Assembly (NCBI RefSeq): GCF_001571085.1
Contig: NZ_BCTC01000016.1
Span: 1-64,000, forward strand
Direction of reading: 5' to 3'
Source: Azohydromonas lata NBRC 102462
GTDB taxonomy: Bacteria > Pseudomonadota > Gammaproteobacteria > Burkholderiales > Burkholderiaceae_C
DNA length: 64,000 bases
Under the pieces are notes generated by a model. The model saw only the letters and a list, made by a program, of their open reading frames with translations, ran no database searches and was not told the DNA's origin. The first letter of the stretch is position 1. Each line of letters starts with the position of its first letter. The position numbers and the translations under genes are program-made. Positions 27,018 through 36,222 of this stretch are shown in pieces.

Positions 27018-27841
27018 TACGCCACTCCCATGAGATGCGTGATGCGGTCGAGCACCGGCTTGACTTCGCGCCACGTTTCACGCGCTGCAGTCTGGTCGCG
27101 GATCTCGCCGATGAACTGTCCGCTGGCTTGGCACTGTTGAATTACCGTCCGATCTGCCACCATCGCGAAGTCGTCACCGCTCTTGGGATCATCCACGAGC
27201 GTCAGAAGCATCGACCGATACTGGCTGGACGAGAAGATCGTTCGCATGTTCTCCTTGTGGAGCGCCACGGCCTTGACCCGGGTTGGCAGCATTCCCAGGA
27301 ACTTCAACGACGGATTCAGGCCGGATCCCATGACCGTTGCGATACCAACCTCCGGGGCATTGATCAGCTTGCCAATACCATCGATCGCTTCCTGGCCGAG
27401 GTCGATAGGCGCCAGAACGAAGTCTGCAGACACCAGGGCTGACAGTACGCGGATGTCCGGATTCGGGCCAGTGTCCACCAGGCAGACGTCGAACTTGTCG
27501 GCTGCGCTGGCTCGCAGGAACCGACGCATGTTCGTGGCCAGGATGTTTCGCTCATCAACAGGGTAGTCCAGCAGTTCGAGCAAACCGTCGTAGTCGCTGG
27601 GCACCAGCACGAACTTCTCCGCTTCGACGGTCGCTGCCGGATCGGTGAACACCTGATCGGCGGTAGTCGCCGACTGCAAAGGCTTGCCCGACTTAACGAG
27701 GGCACGCGTGGTGTTGCCTTGGTGATCCACATCGAGTACCAGCACGCGCAACCCGAGGCGGACCAAGTGGTGAGCCATGAGGCAGCACAAGGCCGACTTG
27801 CCGACGCCGCCCTTTTGATTCGTGAATACAAGGGTCTTCAA
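27017..27841 (-). CDS. parA: ParA-family partition ATPase
   Basis: A 274-residue Walker-type ATPase with the deviant P-loop KGGVGKSALCC at residues 10-20, LVLDVDHQGNTTRA near 35-48 and VCLVDTGPNPDIRVL near 120-134. It partners the downstream ParB in segregating the element. The start is TTG at 27841, overlapping the TGA of the small ribbon-helix-helix gene (TTGA) and preceded by GGAGAG; this start places the P-loop at the usual distance from the N-terminus. Confidence 0.88.
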   Translation of the reverse strand: MKTLVFTNQKGGVGKSALCCLMAHHLVRLGLRVLVLDVDHQGNTTRALVKSGKPLQSATTADQVFTDPAATVEAEKFVLVPSDYDGLLELLDYPVDERNILATNMRRFLRASAADKFDVCLVDTGPNPDIRVLSALVSADFVLAPIDLGQEAIDGIGKLINAPEVGIATVMGSGLNPSLKFLGMLPTRVKAVALHKENMRTIFSSSQYRSMLLTLVDDPKSGDDFAMVADRTVIQQCQASGQFIGEIRDQTAARETWREVKPVLDRITHLMGVA

Positions 27842-28020
27842 GGCTTACTCTCCGGAGACGGTTGCGCGCTCGCAGGCACGGGCTTGGTCTGCTTGTGACG
27901 GCTCAGGTACTCATCAATTGCCCGCCGCAGGTGCTCGGACACTGACAACCCAGTCACCTGGGACAGTTCCTGAAGCTCTCTCCTGGCCGGTTCGGGCAGG
28001 AAGAAATTTGTGCGCTTCAT
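27838..28020 (-). CDS. Ribbon-helix-helix regulator, first gene of the par operon
   Basis: A 60-residue protein: MKRTNFFLPEPARRELQELS forms the beta strand and first helix, VSEHLRRAIDEYLSRH the second helix, followed by a lysine/proline tail. Such proteins usually control the parA promoter. The region just before its ATG (28021-28050) contains overlapping TACG/CGTA motifs (ATACGCAC, ATCATACGTACG) that could be its operator. Coupled to parA by a four-base overlap. Confidence 0.72.
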   Translation of the reverse strand: MKRTNFFLPEPARRELQELSQVTGLSVSEHLRRAIDEYLSRHKQTKPVPASAQPSPESKP

Positions 28021-28596
28021 ATACGCACATCATACGTACGCTGAGAAGCTATGCCTACTGGCTACCGAACTCTCAACTGCTGCCGCGAGTCCGTCACCAA
28101 TCAGCGGGGATGCTAGAAGTCCTGTTTCGTGCTGTTCGCACTCTCAGTACAGCGTGTTGACGCTCTCGTTCTACGGAGGCGGTGCAGTCTCGTACAGCAC
28201 CGTTAGGGGAGAGGGCCTAATCCTGGCTGGACCCGTACAAGCATCCATATCTGGATCACCGGCATGTCTCAGTTTGAAAAACGGCCGACGGCGTTCGCAT
28301 GTCGATGTGCTGTACCGACACTCCGAGGAGATTGGCCACCTGCATCACCGCGCATCATCACCGTTCCGCGCTGCTGTTGAGTGGCAGCTCGGTATCCAAG
28401 GGCATGCGCGGGCCATCCGACATGAACACGCAGCAACTAGGCGGTGTGGCCGCTAGCTTCGGTTGTAGCGTATCGGGATCAGCTTTCGTTCGTAACTTCC
28501 ATCAGGGGCAAACCCGAGCAGCTGGGCTGCCGCCAAGGGATCAAAAACGCGATTAAATTTTCTGACTCGAAAAATGTATGAGATTGTCGCAGCAAC
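28021..28596. other. Long intergenic region between par operon and regulator
   Basis: About 575 bases with no supported gene. The first 40 bases probably carry the par promoter and operator. The stretch 28530-28600 is AT-rich with a GATTAAATTTTCTGACTCG segment. Its size and position would suit a cis-acting site such as a centromere or replication origin, but I see no clear iterons and no rep gene nearby. Confidence 0.4.
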
Positions 28597-28896
28597 TCAT
28601 AACGACTCTGGTTTACCAAGCAACGGTGCGATTACCTCTGCCAGCGTCAAGTCGTAGTACCGCGCAATCTGCATGAGCTGCGGCAGCGTCCAGTCCACCG
28701 TGCCCTTGACAAGCCGGTGCGAGTGCGAATAGCTCATCCCCAGGATTTCCTGGACTGTCCGCGACTGCTGGCGGTGTTGCACGCCCCGATTTCGTAGGAA
28801 ACGGCATACGCATGCCGCCACCCGCGCCCTATCAGGCGACAGGTCCAACTCGTTCATTGCGCTGGCGTCCTCCTCGGCTTGCGCAGATCCAAACAT
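28597..28896 (-). CDS. BetR/Cro-like helix-turn-helix regulator of the transfer operon
   Basis: A 99-residue protein with an N-terminal acidic lead and a helix-turn-helix of the BetR/XRE kind: SRTVQEILGMSYSHSHRLVK, then DWTLPQLMQIARYYD and LTLAEVIAPLL. The ATG at 28896 has GGGAG seven bases upstream; an internal ATG at 28857 is weaker. It is divergent from the transfer operon, with a 20-bp palindrome in the shared upstream region, so it is a candidate regulator of conjugation genes. Confidence 0.65.
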   Translation of the reverse strand: MFGSAQAEEDASAMNELDLSPDRARVAACVCRFLRNRGVQHRQQSRTVQEILGMSYSHSHRLVKGTVDWTLPQLMQIARYYDLTLAEVIAPLLGKPESL

Positions 28897-29036
28897 CCGC
28901 TTCTCCCTTTCCCGGCTTCTTTGTGTTGCCTCGAAACAAACGGCCAGCGCTTGAAACGGCCAGCCTGCCTGTTAACCGATAGTTTCTCCCGCAAGTTCCT
29001 GCCAGTGGATCGTTCGCTTCAAGGCGGCCATGATTG

Positions 29037-29056
29037 AATTTCCTATTTAGGAAATT
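29037..29056. promoter_or_regulatory. Perfect 20-bp palindrome upstream of the transfer operon
   Basis: AATTTCCTA-TT-TAGGAAATT, nine-base arms with a two-base centre, ending seven bases before the trbM-like ATG. It lies in the divergent intergenic region shared with the regulator at 28597-28896 and is a likely operator for the T4SS operon. Confidence 0.75.
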
Positions 29057-29063
29057 TCATATC

Positions 29064-29603
29064 ATGAAAGCAGTTGCCCTCCAGACCAAACAAGTGCTGG
29101 GGGGCGCTTGCGCCGCCCTCGTGCTGGCTGCAACTTCCCCTGGAGCCCATGCTTTTGACAGCTGCAAAGTGCTGTTGTGTTTGGCGGGCCCATGGCAGTC
29201 GATCTCTGAATGCGTGCCCGATGTGACCGAGTTCCTGCGGTGCTGGTCTCGTGGGAAATGCTCCCTGTCGTGCTCCCAGGCTGGCACCGTGTCCTGGGCC
29301 TCAAGTGCCAACTGCCCACCGCAGTACGGCCTCTATGAGTACGACGTCTACGGCCAGGCTACCTTGGTGGGTTGCACCAAAAGCGGCGTGATTGACGTGA
29401 ACTGGCAAGGCATGCCGAACTGGACGCGCGTGTGGTGGACCATGGGCGGCACTGAGGAGCCAGTCATCGAGTACAGCGATGCGGCCCGCTCCCTCCTCGG
29501 CGAACATGTGAATCCGCAGTTTGACGAGGACTACGCTACATGGTTGGCTAGTCAACCAAAACCAGCTGATAACTGCTACTTGTACGGGTGCAGCAGCCAT
29601 TAA
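29064..29603 (+). CDS. TrbM-like conjugation protein
   Basis: A 179-residue exported protein. A signal peptide spans residues 1-31 (MKAVALQTKQ, hydrophobic core, SPGAHA cleavage). It is followed by the TrbM-type start FDSCKVLLCLAGPWQSISEC and many paired cysteines, implying disulphides in the periplasm. An upstream in-frame ATG at 29034 overlaps the palindrome and is less likely. First gene of the T4SS operon. TrbM-like proteins are conserved in IncP-like transfer regions; their exact role is not settled. Confidence 0.75.
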   Translation: MKAVALQTKQVLGGACAALVLAATSPGAHAFDSCKVLLCLAGPWQSISECVPDVTEFLRCWSRGKCSLSCSQAGTVSWASSANCPPQYGLYEYDVYGQATLVGCTKSGVIDVNWQGMPNWTRVWWTMGGTEEPVIEYSDAARSLLGEHVNPQFDEDYATWLASQPKPADNCYLYGCSSH

Positions 29604-29627
29604 GCACAAAGTGGTCGGAGTCGCCTC

Positions 29628-30122
29628 GTGGACCCCATCGCCGCGCTGCTTCCCTTGCTACCAATCTGCGCTCCAGCAGTCCACCCCGACACGATTCTGC
29701 GGGTAGTCCATACAGAGTCTGGCTACAACGCTCTGGCCATCGGCATCAACGGCGCACGGCTTGAGCGACAGCCGCGAAATCTTGCCGAAGCCATCGTCAC
29801 GGCGCGCGAGCTTCGTCGCCTGGGCTACGACTTCGACGCCGGGGCGGCTCAGATCAATGTACGAAACTGGAAATGGCTCGGCCTCGATGAGGCGAGCGTC
29901 TTTGATCCCTGCAAAAACCTGAAAGCAGCACAAACAGTGCTGCTGGACTGCTTCAAGCGGGCACCCGCCGCGGACCCGCAAACGGCGTTGCGCCAGGCGT
30001 TGTCTTGCTACAACACCGGCAACCACCGCAATGGCTTCACGAATGGCTATGTCACGAAAGTCGTTCGTGCAACTGTTGCCTCTATCGTTGTTCCTGCAAC
30101 TTCACAGGAGTCGCCACCATGA
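29628..30122 (+). CDS. virB1: VirB1-like lytic transglycosylase
   Basis: A 164-residue muramidase that opens peptidoglycan for T4SS assembly. The catalytic Glu lies in RVVHTESGYNALAIG near residues 25-38. FDAGAAQINVRNWKWLGL and LSCYNTGNHRNGFTNGYVTKV are the other SLT motifs. GTG start at 29628; the N-terminus gives a short hydrophobic segment (MDPIAALLPLLPIC). It overlaps virB2 by ATGA. Confidence 0.88.
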   Translation: MDPIAALLPLLPICAPAVHPDTILRVVHTESGYNALAIGINGARLERQPRNLAEAIVTARELRRLGYDFDAGAAQINVRNWKWLGLDEASVFDPCKNLKAAQTVLLDCFKRAPAADPQTALRQALSCYNTGNHRNGFTNGYVTKVVRATVASIVVPATSQESPP

Positions 30123-30478
30123 AAGTCAACGCCGTACGCCAGCTGCAGCAGTCCCAGTATTCCGTCCATGGCGATCCGCGGCCCGAAGCCGCGCCGGCAC
30201 GGGCAGCCTACTGGCAACTGGCGCTGCTGGCGGCTTTTCTGGTGCTCACATCACTGCCGCAGGCAGCGCATGCAGGTCTGCCCGACCTTGAAGGAAAGGT
30301 CAACGACATCGTTACGTGGCTCCAGGCCGCTGGTATCGCCCTCTTCACCGCAGGAATCATGTGGGCAGGCTACCGCATGGTGTTCGCTGGCGCGCAGTTC
30401 CGCGACGTAAGCAACATTCTGTGGGGCGGTGTGCTCGCCGGCGGCGCTGCAGCCTTCGCGGCATGGCTGTTCTCGTGA
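30119..30478 (+). CDS. virB2: VirB2-like major pilin
   Basis: A 119-residue prepilin with a long leader (to about residue 58, ending TSLPQAAHA) and two hydrophobic helices in the mature part: DIVTWLQAAGIALFTAGIMW and ILWGGVLAGGAAAFAAWLF. This is the standard VirB2 layout. The ATG at 30119 overlaps the virB1 stop. Confidence 0.85.
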   Translation: MKVNAVRQLQQSQYSVHGDPRPEAAPARAAYWQLALLAAFLVLTSLPQAAHAGLPDLEGKVNDIVTWLQAAGIALFTAGIMWAGYRMVFAGAQFRDVSNILWGGVLAGGAAAFAAWLFS

Positions 30479-30483
30479 CTGCC

Positions 30484-30813
30484 ATGCGCGAGATCATCTA
30501 CAAGGGCGCCACGCGCCCACCGGTCATCTGGGGCGTGCCGATGCTGCCAGGCCTCGGAGCCGTAGGCGTCGGCAGTGTCGTCGCCGCGTGGACCGCATAC
30601 GCGTTGTCGTCCCCTTGGCCACTGGTTGTCACTTTCCTGCTGCTCGTACCGTTGCTGGGCTGGATGAAGATCGTCACGAAGAAGGACGACCAGCGCGTGA
30701 TCCAGTATTTCTGCTGGATGCAGATGCAACTACTGCATCGCAACCGATCGCTCTGGAACGGCTGCCGCAGCTACTCGCCGATTGTCTACACAGGAGGCAA
30801 GGATGTCCTTTGA
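30484..30813 (+). CDS. virB3: VirB3-like inner-membrane protein
   Basis: A 109-residue protein with MREIIYKGATRPPVIWGVPM at the N-terminus, two adjacent transmembrane segments around 22-58 and a cytoplasmic tail, as in VirB3. An in-frame GTG at 30475 overlapping the virB2 stop (GTGA) is an alternative start. Its 3' end overlaps virB4. Confidence 0.85.
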   Translation: MREIIYKGATRPPVIWGVPMLPGLGAVGVGSVVAAWTAYALSSPWPLVVTFLLLVPLLGWMKIVTKKDDQRVIQYFCWMQMQLLHRNRSLWNGCRSYSPIVYTGGKDVL

Positions 30814-33262
30814 CGAATCGAGGCGATGGCCGCTGGCACGCCAGGAGGTCACAGTCCCCGCGTTCGTCCCGTTAGGGGAAATGATCACGCCGAGCGTGAA
30901 CAAGCTCCTGAACGGGGATTACGCGACGACCTGGGAGGTCGAGGCCATCCCTTTCGAGACTGCTGCTCCCGTCACCATCGAGGGGCGCCACATTGCGAAG
31001 GTCAACTGGCTCAACTCGCTTCCCCCGTGCTTCTTGGTCCACGAGACGCGCGCTCAGTATTACGAGTACGACCGGCTAGATCCGGTTCGTGGTGAAGGCT
31101 ACGCCGTCGTCTTCGACGAGGACCTGGCCAAGAGGCAGGCGCGCGAGCCTTACCTGACCAACAAGATCTTCATCACGCTTGTGCTGCGTCTGCAGCAGCC
31201 TCGGCGCAAGGGACGGTTCGGATTCCCACTGAGCCCGAACCGCAGCCGTGAGCAAATACTGCGGGACGAGATGCAAAACCTCCAGCTGCTGGAGGAGGCA
31301 GCTGCATCCTTCGAGCGCATGCTGCAGGCCTGGAGACCCCGCCGCTTGGCAGAGCGGGTGCAAGGCGGTGTGAAGTTCACCGAGTTCGGCGAGTTCGCAT
31401 CCTTGGTAATCAACGGCCAATGGAGCCCAGTGCGCGCAGGGCGCGGTTCACTGCACAGGCGCATTCCCAATGCGCGTGCCTCGTTCCGCAACGGGCAGGT
31501 CGAACTGCGCGGCATCGACACGGTGCGCTACGCCACGCTGCTGGACCCGCTGGAGTACGGCGACGGCGAGGTTGAGCCTGGAACCTTCAACGCCGCCCTG
31601 TACGAAGGCGTCGAGTACATCGAAACGCTCACCTTCGCTCCACTCAATCGCCACGATGGCGTGGAAAAGCTCAAGCTCATGCGGCGCCAGTTGCTGGCCT
31701 CACAGGACCCCGCCGCATCACAGATCGCAGCGATGGAGGAAGCGATCTCAGAGGCCAGCGACGGCCGCGGGAAGATCGGCGAATTTCACTGCAGCTATGC
31801 CGTGTTCGCCGACACGCCCCAGGACTCGAAGCGCAATGCCTCGCGCTTGGCCAGCGCCATCGGCGAGTTGACGGGCATCCGACTGGTCAGGATCGACTTG
31901 CTTGCCGACCGAGCTTGGTACGCGCAATGTCCGGGCAACTCGTGCTGGCGCGCCCGCAAGGCGCACCTGACCACGCGGGCGTTTGCTGCTCTAGCCGCCA
32001 ACCATGGCTTCTATCAAGGTAAACGTGATGGGAATCCTTGGGGACAAGCTTTGCTGATGGCCAGGGCACGCAGCCGGCAGAAGGTGTGCGTCAACCTGCA
32101 CAAGAGCCCGCCACACGAGGAGTCCGAAGGCAAGAAATACCCCGGAGCCACGTTGATTCTTGGTCCGAACGGCACAGGGAAGACGGTGCTCGAAGCGGCT
32201 TTCCTGCTGCAGAGCCGCCGTTGGAGTCCGGCGCCCGACATCATCGTGCTCGACAAAGACCGCAGCCTTGAACTGGCGGTACGGGCAATGCGGGGTAAGT
32301 ACAAGCGCCTGGCTGTGGGCGAACCCACAGGTCTCAACCCCTTTCAATGGAAGGACACGCCGGCGCATCGTGCGTTCTGGCGCGCCCTAGTGCTGGCGAT
32401 GGTGTACGACCCGACGCTGCCTGTAGCGACCACCGAGAAGAAGGAACTGGACGATGCGCTGGCAGCGATGAGCGGTCCGGATTTCGAAGTGGAAGACCGT
32501 GGCGTGAGCACGCTTTGTGGATTGCTGCCCAAGAGCGGCCCGAAGGGCGAATCATCCAGCATCCGTACCCGGCTCATGCGCTGGCAGGCTGGTGAGGAAC
32601 TGGGCTGGGTTTTCGATGAGGCCCCGGACGACGTGCCTCACGACGCGCAGGTGGCGGGCTTCGACTACACGGAGTTCTTGCCGAAGGACGAGATCCGCAC
32701 GCCGGTGCTCATGGCACTGTTGCAGTACGCGGAAGACAAGATCGACGGTCGCCGCTTGATGCTCGTCATGGAGGAGGCCTGGAAGCCACTCAAGGACCCG
32801 GTGCTGGCTAGCTTTGCACACGACAAGGCGAAGACGATCCGCAAGAAGAACGGCCTGCCGATCTTCACGACACAGGAGCCAGGTGACCTGAGCAACGACA
32901 ACGTGGGTGACACCTTGAGGTCGCAGGCCGCTTCCATCATCTGCTTCCCAGACCCGGGCTCAAGCCCGAAAGCCTACCTGGAAGGGCTTCGTCTCACTGA
33001 GGCTGAGTACGAGGTGGTGCGCACCTTGGGTCAGCACGGGGGGCGCTACTTCTTCTTCAAGCAGGGCGAGGCCAGCTGTGTCGTGGAGTTCGACTTGACT
33101 GGCATGGACGAGCACATCTGGATGCTTTCAGGCGCCGAGGACAACGTGCGACTGCTCGATGGAATCCGCGGCGAAGTCGGTGATGACCCAGACGACTGGA
33201 TGCCGGTGCTGTTCCAGCGCATCCGGGAGCGGGAGTTGAACCACCAAAGGAGGTCCGCATGA
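30803..33262 (+). CDS. virB4: VirB4-type T4SS ATPase
   Basis: A 819-residue ATPase that powers pilus and channel assembly at the inner membrane. Walker A is LILGPNGTGKTVLE (near 452-465) and Walker B is RRLMLVMEEAWKPL (near 649-662). The C-terminal FTTQEPGDL and FFKQGEASCVVEFDL segments also fit the family. The ATG at 30803 has GGAGG upstream; the frame is open slightly further with a TTG at 30782. Length matches VirB4. Confidence 0.94.
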   Translation: MSFDESRRWPLARQEVTVPAFVPLGEMITPSVNKLLNGDYATTWEVEAIPFETAAPVTIEGRHIAKVNWLNSLPPCFLVHETRAQYYEYDRLDPVRGEGYAVVFDEDLAKRQAREPYLTNKIFITLVLRLQQPRRKGRFGFPLSPNRSREQILRDEMQNLQLLEEAAASFERMLQAWRPRRLAERVQGGVKFTEFGEFASLVINGQWSPVRAGRGSLHRRIPNARASFRNGQVELRGIDTVRYATLLDPLEYGDGEVEPGTFNAALYEGVEYIETLTFAPLNRHDGVEKLKLMRRQLLASQDPAASQIAAMEEAISEASDGRGKIGEFHCSYAVFADTPQDSKRNASRLASAIGELTGIRLVRIDLLADRAWYAQCPGNSCWRARKAHLTTRAFAALAANHGFYQGKRDGNPWGQALLMARARSRQKVCVNLHKSPPHEESEGKKYPGATLILGPNGTGKTVLEAAFLLQSRRWSPAPDIIVLDKDRSLELAVRAMRGKYKRLAVGEPTGLNPFQWKDTPAHRAFWRALVLAMVYDPTLPVATTEKKELDDALAAMSGPDFEVEDRGVSTLCGLLPKSGPKGESSSIRTRLMRWQAGEELGWVFDEAPDDVPHDAQVAGFDYTEFLPKDEIRTPVLMALLQYAEDKIDGRRLMLVMEEAWKPLKDPVLASFAHDKAKTIRKKNGLPIFTTQEPGDLSNDNVGDTLRSQAASIICFPDPGSSPKAYLEGLRLTEAEYEVVRTLGQHGGRYFFFKQGEASCVVEFDLTGMDEHIWMLSGAEDNVRLLDGIRGEVGDDPDDWMPVLFQRIRERELNHQRRSA

Positions 33263-33657
33263 AATCCGTATTCATCACGGTGCTGATGCTATGTGTGTCC
33301 GCAACGACTGCGCATGCCTTCAACAACGAGGCAATCAAGAAGCTTCCAGATGGGCGCCAGGAGGTTGAGTTACCACCCGGGCCGAAAACCAGCAAGCCTA
33401 CCAACCGCGTACAGAAAGACCCCTGGCGCACAGACTACCTGCAGCCGTCATACGTCATCCAGACCAACACGGGGCTGCAGGAGTGTCCATGGACGTGGGT
33501 TACCTCCAGCTGTCGCCCTTACGTCAAAGGTCGCGATACCCGCGCCCGAGGCTGGGTAGTGAAGTCTGGCGGGCGATGGCTGACCTGTCCGCGTCGAGAC
33601 ACCACGGCCGGCTGCCGCAACTACGGTGAACTGCCGGCCACATCGGTGCAAGACTGA
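33259..33657 (+). CDS. Exported T4SS-operon protein of unknown function
   Basis: A 132-residue protein with a signal peptide (MKSVFITVLMLCVSATTAHA) and a mature part with six cysteines, a PPGPKTSKPTNRVQKDPW linker and CPRRDTTAGCRNYGEL at the end. It overlaps virB4 by ATGA and is followed by virB6, a position that in other systems holds a VirB5 or a small entry protein. No lipobox is present, so it is not an obvious VirB7. Function not recognised. Confidence 0.7.
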   Translation: MKSVFITVLMLCVSATTAHAFNNEAIKKLPDGRQEVELPPGPKTSKPTNRVQKDPWRTDYLQPSYVIQTNTGLQECPWTWVTSSCRPYVKGRDTRARGWVVKSGGRWLTCPRRDTTAGCRNYGELPATSVQD

Positions 33658-33670
33658 AGGAGGCTTTGCT

Positions 33671-34690
33671 ATGGCTCTGATCGCATTGATTGGCTCTGAA
33701 ATAGAAGGTGCGCTCAACAACTATGTGGGAGCCAATGTCTCAACGCTGATGGGCTGGCTGCTGCCCATGACGATTACTGCCGGCACGCTTTGGATTTTCA
33801 TGTTCGGATTGGCCGTGAAGCGAGGCGACGTGACCGAGCCGGTGTCGGTTTTCATCGGAAAGATGGCAAAGAACATGCTCATCGTGGGCTTGGCCACGAC
33901 CGCCACGCTCTACCAAGACTTGGTGGTGAGCAGCTACAACAGCGCAACGCTCGGCTTGGTCCAGTTGTTTCAGATCGCGGGCTCTGGTATGGCCTCTGCG
34001 ACGAACTCGTGGGGGGCGCTCGATGCCTTCAATACCAGGGCAAGCGAGCTAGTGGGTGATGTGTGGAACGAGCTGAGCTTTGGCAAGGACATGTTTGGCG
34101 GCATCGTTGCCATTGCCCTTTTTTCCTGCGGCAACGCGGCTTTCATTCTTGCCGCTTTCGTCGTGACGCTGGTCACGACCAGTTTGAGCAAGTTTCTGCT
34201 CATCGTTGGCCCCATTTTTATCTTGTTGGGGTTGTTCGAATCCACGCGTCGCTTTACGCATAACTGGATAGGAGCATTGGCTGGCCTCATTGTCGTGTCC
34301 GCGGTGGCCTTCTTTTGCCTGGGCCTTTCTCTGTTCCTCAATACAAAGATCGTGGACGCAGCACATACGGGCGTAGGCACGATCGACCTGCTCGGCGAAA
34401 GCGCCGTTTATTTCGCCATCGTCGCAGGGCTCGGCTTGGTGATGTGGCAATCACCGGGGTTCGCTTCTGGACTTACGGGCGGTGCGCCGACACAAATGGG
34501 CATCGCAATGTTCACGCAGGTGATGACCATGCTGCGCAGCGGCGGTCGCGGCAATACACCGCCCAAGGAGCCTCCGCCCAACGCTGTGAACCGCGGCCCC
34601 AGCCGCGCCTACCAGGCAGGCGATGCGCTCGGCCGCGCCACTGGCTTCCAGCACCTCTACCAGCGCGTCGCGGCCAACCACCGCGGATAG
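33671..34690 (+). CDS. virB6: VirB6/TrbL-like channel protein
   Basis: A 339-residue polytopic membrane protein. A GAAGGAGG site precedes the ATG at 33671. About six hydrophobic segments occur, with a central hydrophilic loop and the VirB6-type LLIVGPIFILLGLFESTRRF segment near 178-197. The C-terminal proline-rich, basic tail is cytoplasmic. It would form part of the inner-membrane channel. Confidence 0.88.
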   Translation: MALIALIGSEIEGALNNYVGANVSTLMGWLLPMTITAGTLWIFMFGLAVKRGDVTEPVSVFIGKMAKNMLIVGLATTATLYQDLVVSSYNSATLGLVQLFQIAGSGMASATNSWGALDAFNTRASELVGDVWNELSFGKDMFGGIVAIALFSCGNAAFILAAFVVTLVTTSLSKFLLIVGPIFILLGLFESTRRFTHNWIGALAGLIVVSAVAFFCLGLSLFLNTKIVDAAHTGVGTIDLLGESAVYFAIVAGLGLVMWQSPGFASGLTGGAPTQMGIAMFTQVMTMLRSGGRGNTPPKEPPPNAVNRGPSRAYQAGDALGRATGFQHLYQRVAANHRG

Positions 34691-34723
34691 TTCTTCGTCC
34701 CTCCCTCAACAAAGGAGTTCACC

Positions 34724-35464
34724 ATGGCCAGTTCAAAGGGTCGCATGGTTCGCATTGCTGTTGCCGCTGCACTCGCTTGCGCTGGCAGCGCATCGCATGC
34801 CGGCATACCGACGTACGACGTGGTTGACGACATGAACAGCAAGATGGCGATGGTCCAGTTCCTGGAGGAAGTCGCCAACCAGATCACACAGATCGGTCAC
34901 CAGATCACGCAGATCGAGCAGCTGCAAAGCACTCTCCAGAACATGAGCGGTTCGCGCATGCTTGGTAGCTTGCTGCGCAACGCCGGCCTCAACAACTACG
35001 TCCCTCTGGATGCAGTGCAAAGAATTGCCAACGTCACGCAGCGCGGCTTTGACGGGCTTACTCCTGCCGCCAAGGCCATGCGCGACGCAGCCACGGTCTA
35101 CAACTGCACCGGTCTCTCAGATGAGACCCGGCGCCTGTGCGAGTCGCAACTGGCGCAGCCGTACCAGGGCAAAACGCTGTTGGATCAGGCCATGGCGACG
35201 GCAGCCGGCCGCATGGCCCACATCGGCCAGCTTACCGATGCTATCGATGACACGGACGACCAGGCGGCCAAGCTCGAAATCGGAGCTCGCATTGGTGCCG
35301 AGCAGGCGATGCTGCAGCAGGAGCAGACCCGTGTGCTGTTGCTGGGACAGCAGCTGGAAGCGCAGCGGCGCATCGAGGAGGCACAAAGGCGCGAGCGCAT
35401 GGCGCAGATGATCCGTAACCGCGTTTCCATCGGCGACTTCATGACCCACGGGGTGGCACCGTGA
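34724..35464 (+). CDS. virB5: VirB5-like pilus-tip protein
   Basis: A 246-residue exported helical protein: signal peptide to about residue 26 (ALACAGSASHA), then IPTYDVVDDMNSKMAMVQFL and a heptad-rich QITQIGHQITQIEQLQ region, typical of VirB5 minor pilins. The C-terminal half is a long helix (QLEAQRRIEEAQRRERMAQ). AAGGAG precedes the ATG. It overlaps virB8 by GTGA. Confidence 0.82.
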   Translation: MASSKGRMVRIAVAAALACAGSASHAGIPTYDVVDDMNSKMAMVQFLEEVANQITQIGHQITQIEQLQSTLQNMSGSRMLGSLLRNAGLNNYVPLDAVQRIANVTQRGFDGLTPAAKAMRDAATVYNCTGLSDETRRLCESQLAQPYQGKTLLDQAMATAAGRMAHIGQLTDAIDDTDDQAAKLEIGARIGAEQAMLQQEQTRVLLLGQQLEAQRRIEEAQRRERMAQMIRNRVSIGDFMTHGVAP

Positions 35465-36222
35465 AGGCCCTGAATGGTGATGCCGCGACGGTGTTGGAAC
35501 CGCATCGCAGCGGCATGGGCATACCGCCCGTCATCCCCGAGGCGGTCAACTGGGACGTGGACAGCACGATGCTGCGCGAGCAATCCGAGCGGCGGGCTTG
35601 GAAAGTGGCCTGGGCAGGGTGGGGCGTTGCAGCGCTTGCCGTGATCGGCATGGCCGTGCAAGGGAAGCTGCGCGAGGAAGTGACCGTGCCCATCAGGGTC
35701 AATGACGTCACTGGTGAAGTCTCAGTGGTGCAGCGCCTTACCGAACGCACGGTGCCCATCAACGATGCGCTGGACAAGCACCATCTGGCGCGCTACGTGT
35801 CCGCGCGCGAAGCCTACGCTTGGCGCTTCCTGCAGACCGACTACAAGACGGTTGGACGCATGAGCACGCCTCAGGTGTTTCAGCCCTACGACGCGCAATT
35901 CCAAGGGGCCAACAAGCTCGACGACAGGCTCAAGGACACCGAGGAGCGCCGCGTCAAGATCGTCGGTGTTCGACTGGCTGGCGAGGTGCCGGGACTCAAG
36001 GATACGCGGCAAGCGGTCATCACCTACGACCTGCAGACCACGACCGTTGATCGGCCGACGCCTCAGGTGGTGCGATACCAGGCCACGGTGCAGTACGAGT
36101 ACCGGCCCAAAGTGCTGATGCGTGAGCAGGACCGCCTGGAAAACCCACTCGGTTTCGTCGTGACGGCCTATCGAACTGACGCGGAGATCGCGACCGCACC
36201 GCGCCCCGGAGCTCCGTCGTGA
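35461..36222 (+). CDS. virB8: VirB8-like assembly factor
   Basis: A 253-residue bitopic protein. A short cytoplasmic N-terminus leads to one transmembrane helix near 48-65 (VAWAGWGVAALAVIGMAVQG). A periplasmic NTF2-like domain follows with LARYVSAREAYAWRFLQTDY and YQATVQYEYRPKVL. It bridges inner-membrane and core-complex components. GTG start at 35461 overlaps the virB5 stop. Confidence 0.9.
   Translation: MKALNGDAATVLEPHRSGMGIPPVIPEAVNWDVDSTMLREQSERRAWKVAWAGWGVAALAVIGMAVQGKLREEVTVPIRVNDVTGEVSVVQRLTERTVPINDALDKHHLARYVSAREAYAWRFLQTDYKTVGRMSTPQVFQPYDAQFQGANKLDDRLKDTEERRVKIVGVRLAGEVPGLKDTRQAVITYDLQTTTVDRPTPQVVRYQATVQYEYRPKVLMREQDRLENPLGFVVTAYRTDAEIATAPRPGAPS

Noticed and set aside
28021-28596. 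Replication origin with iterons
   Set aside because: No direct repeats or rep gene seen; only a gene-free stretch.
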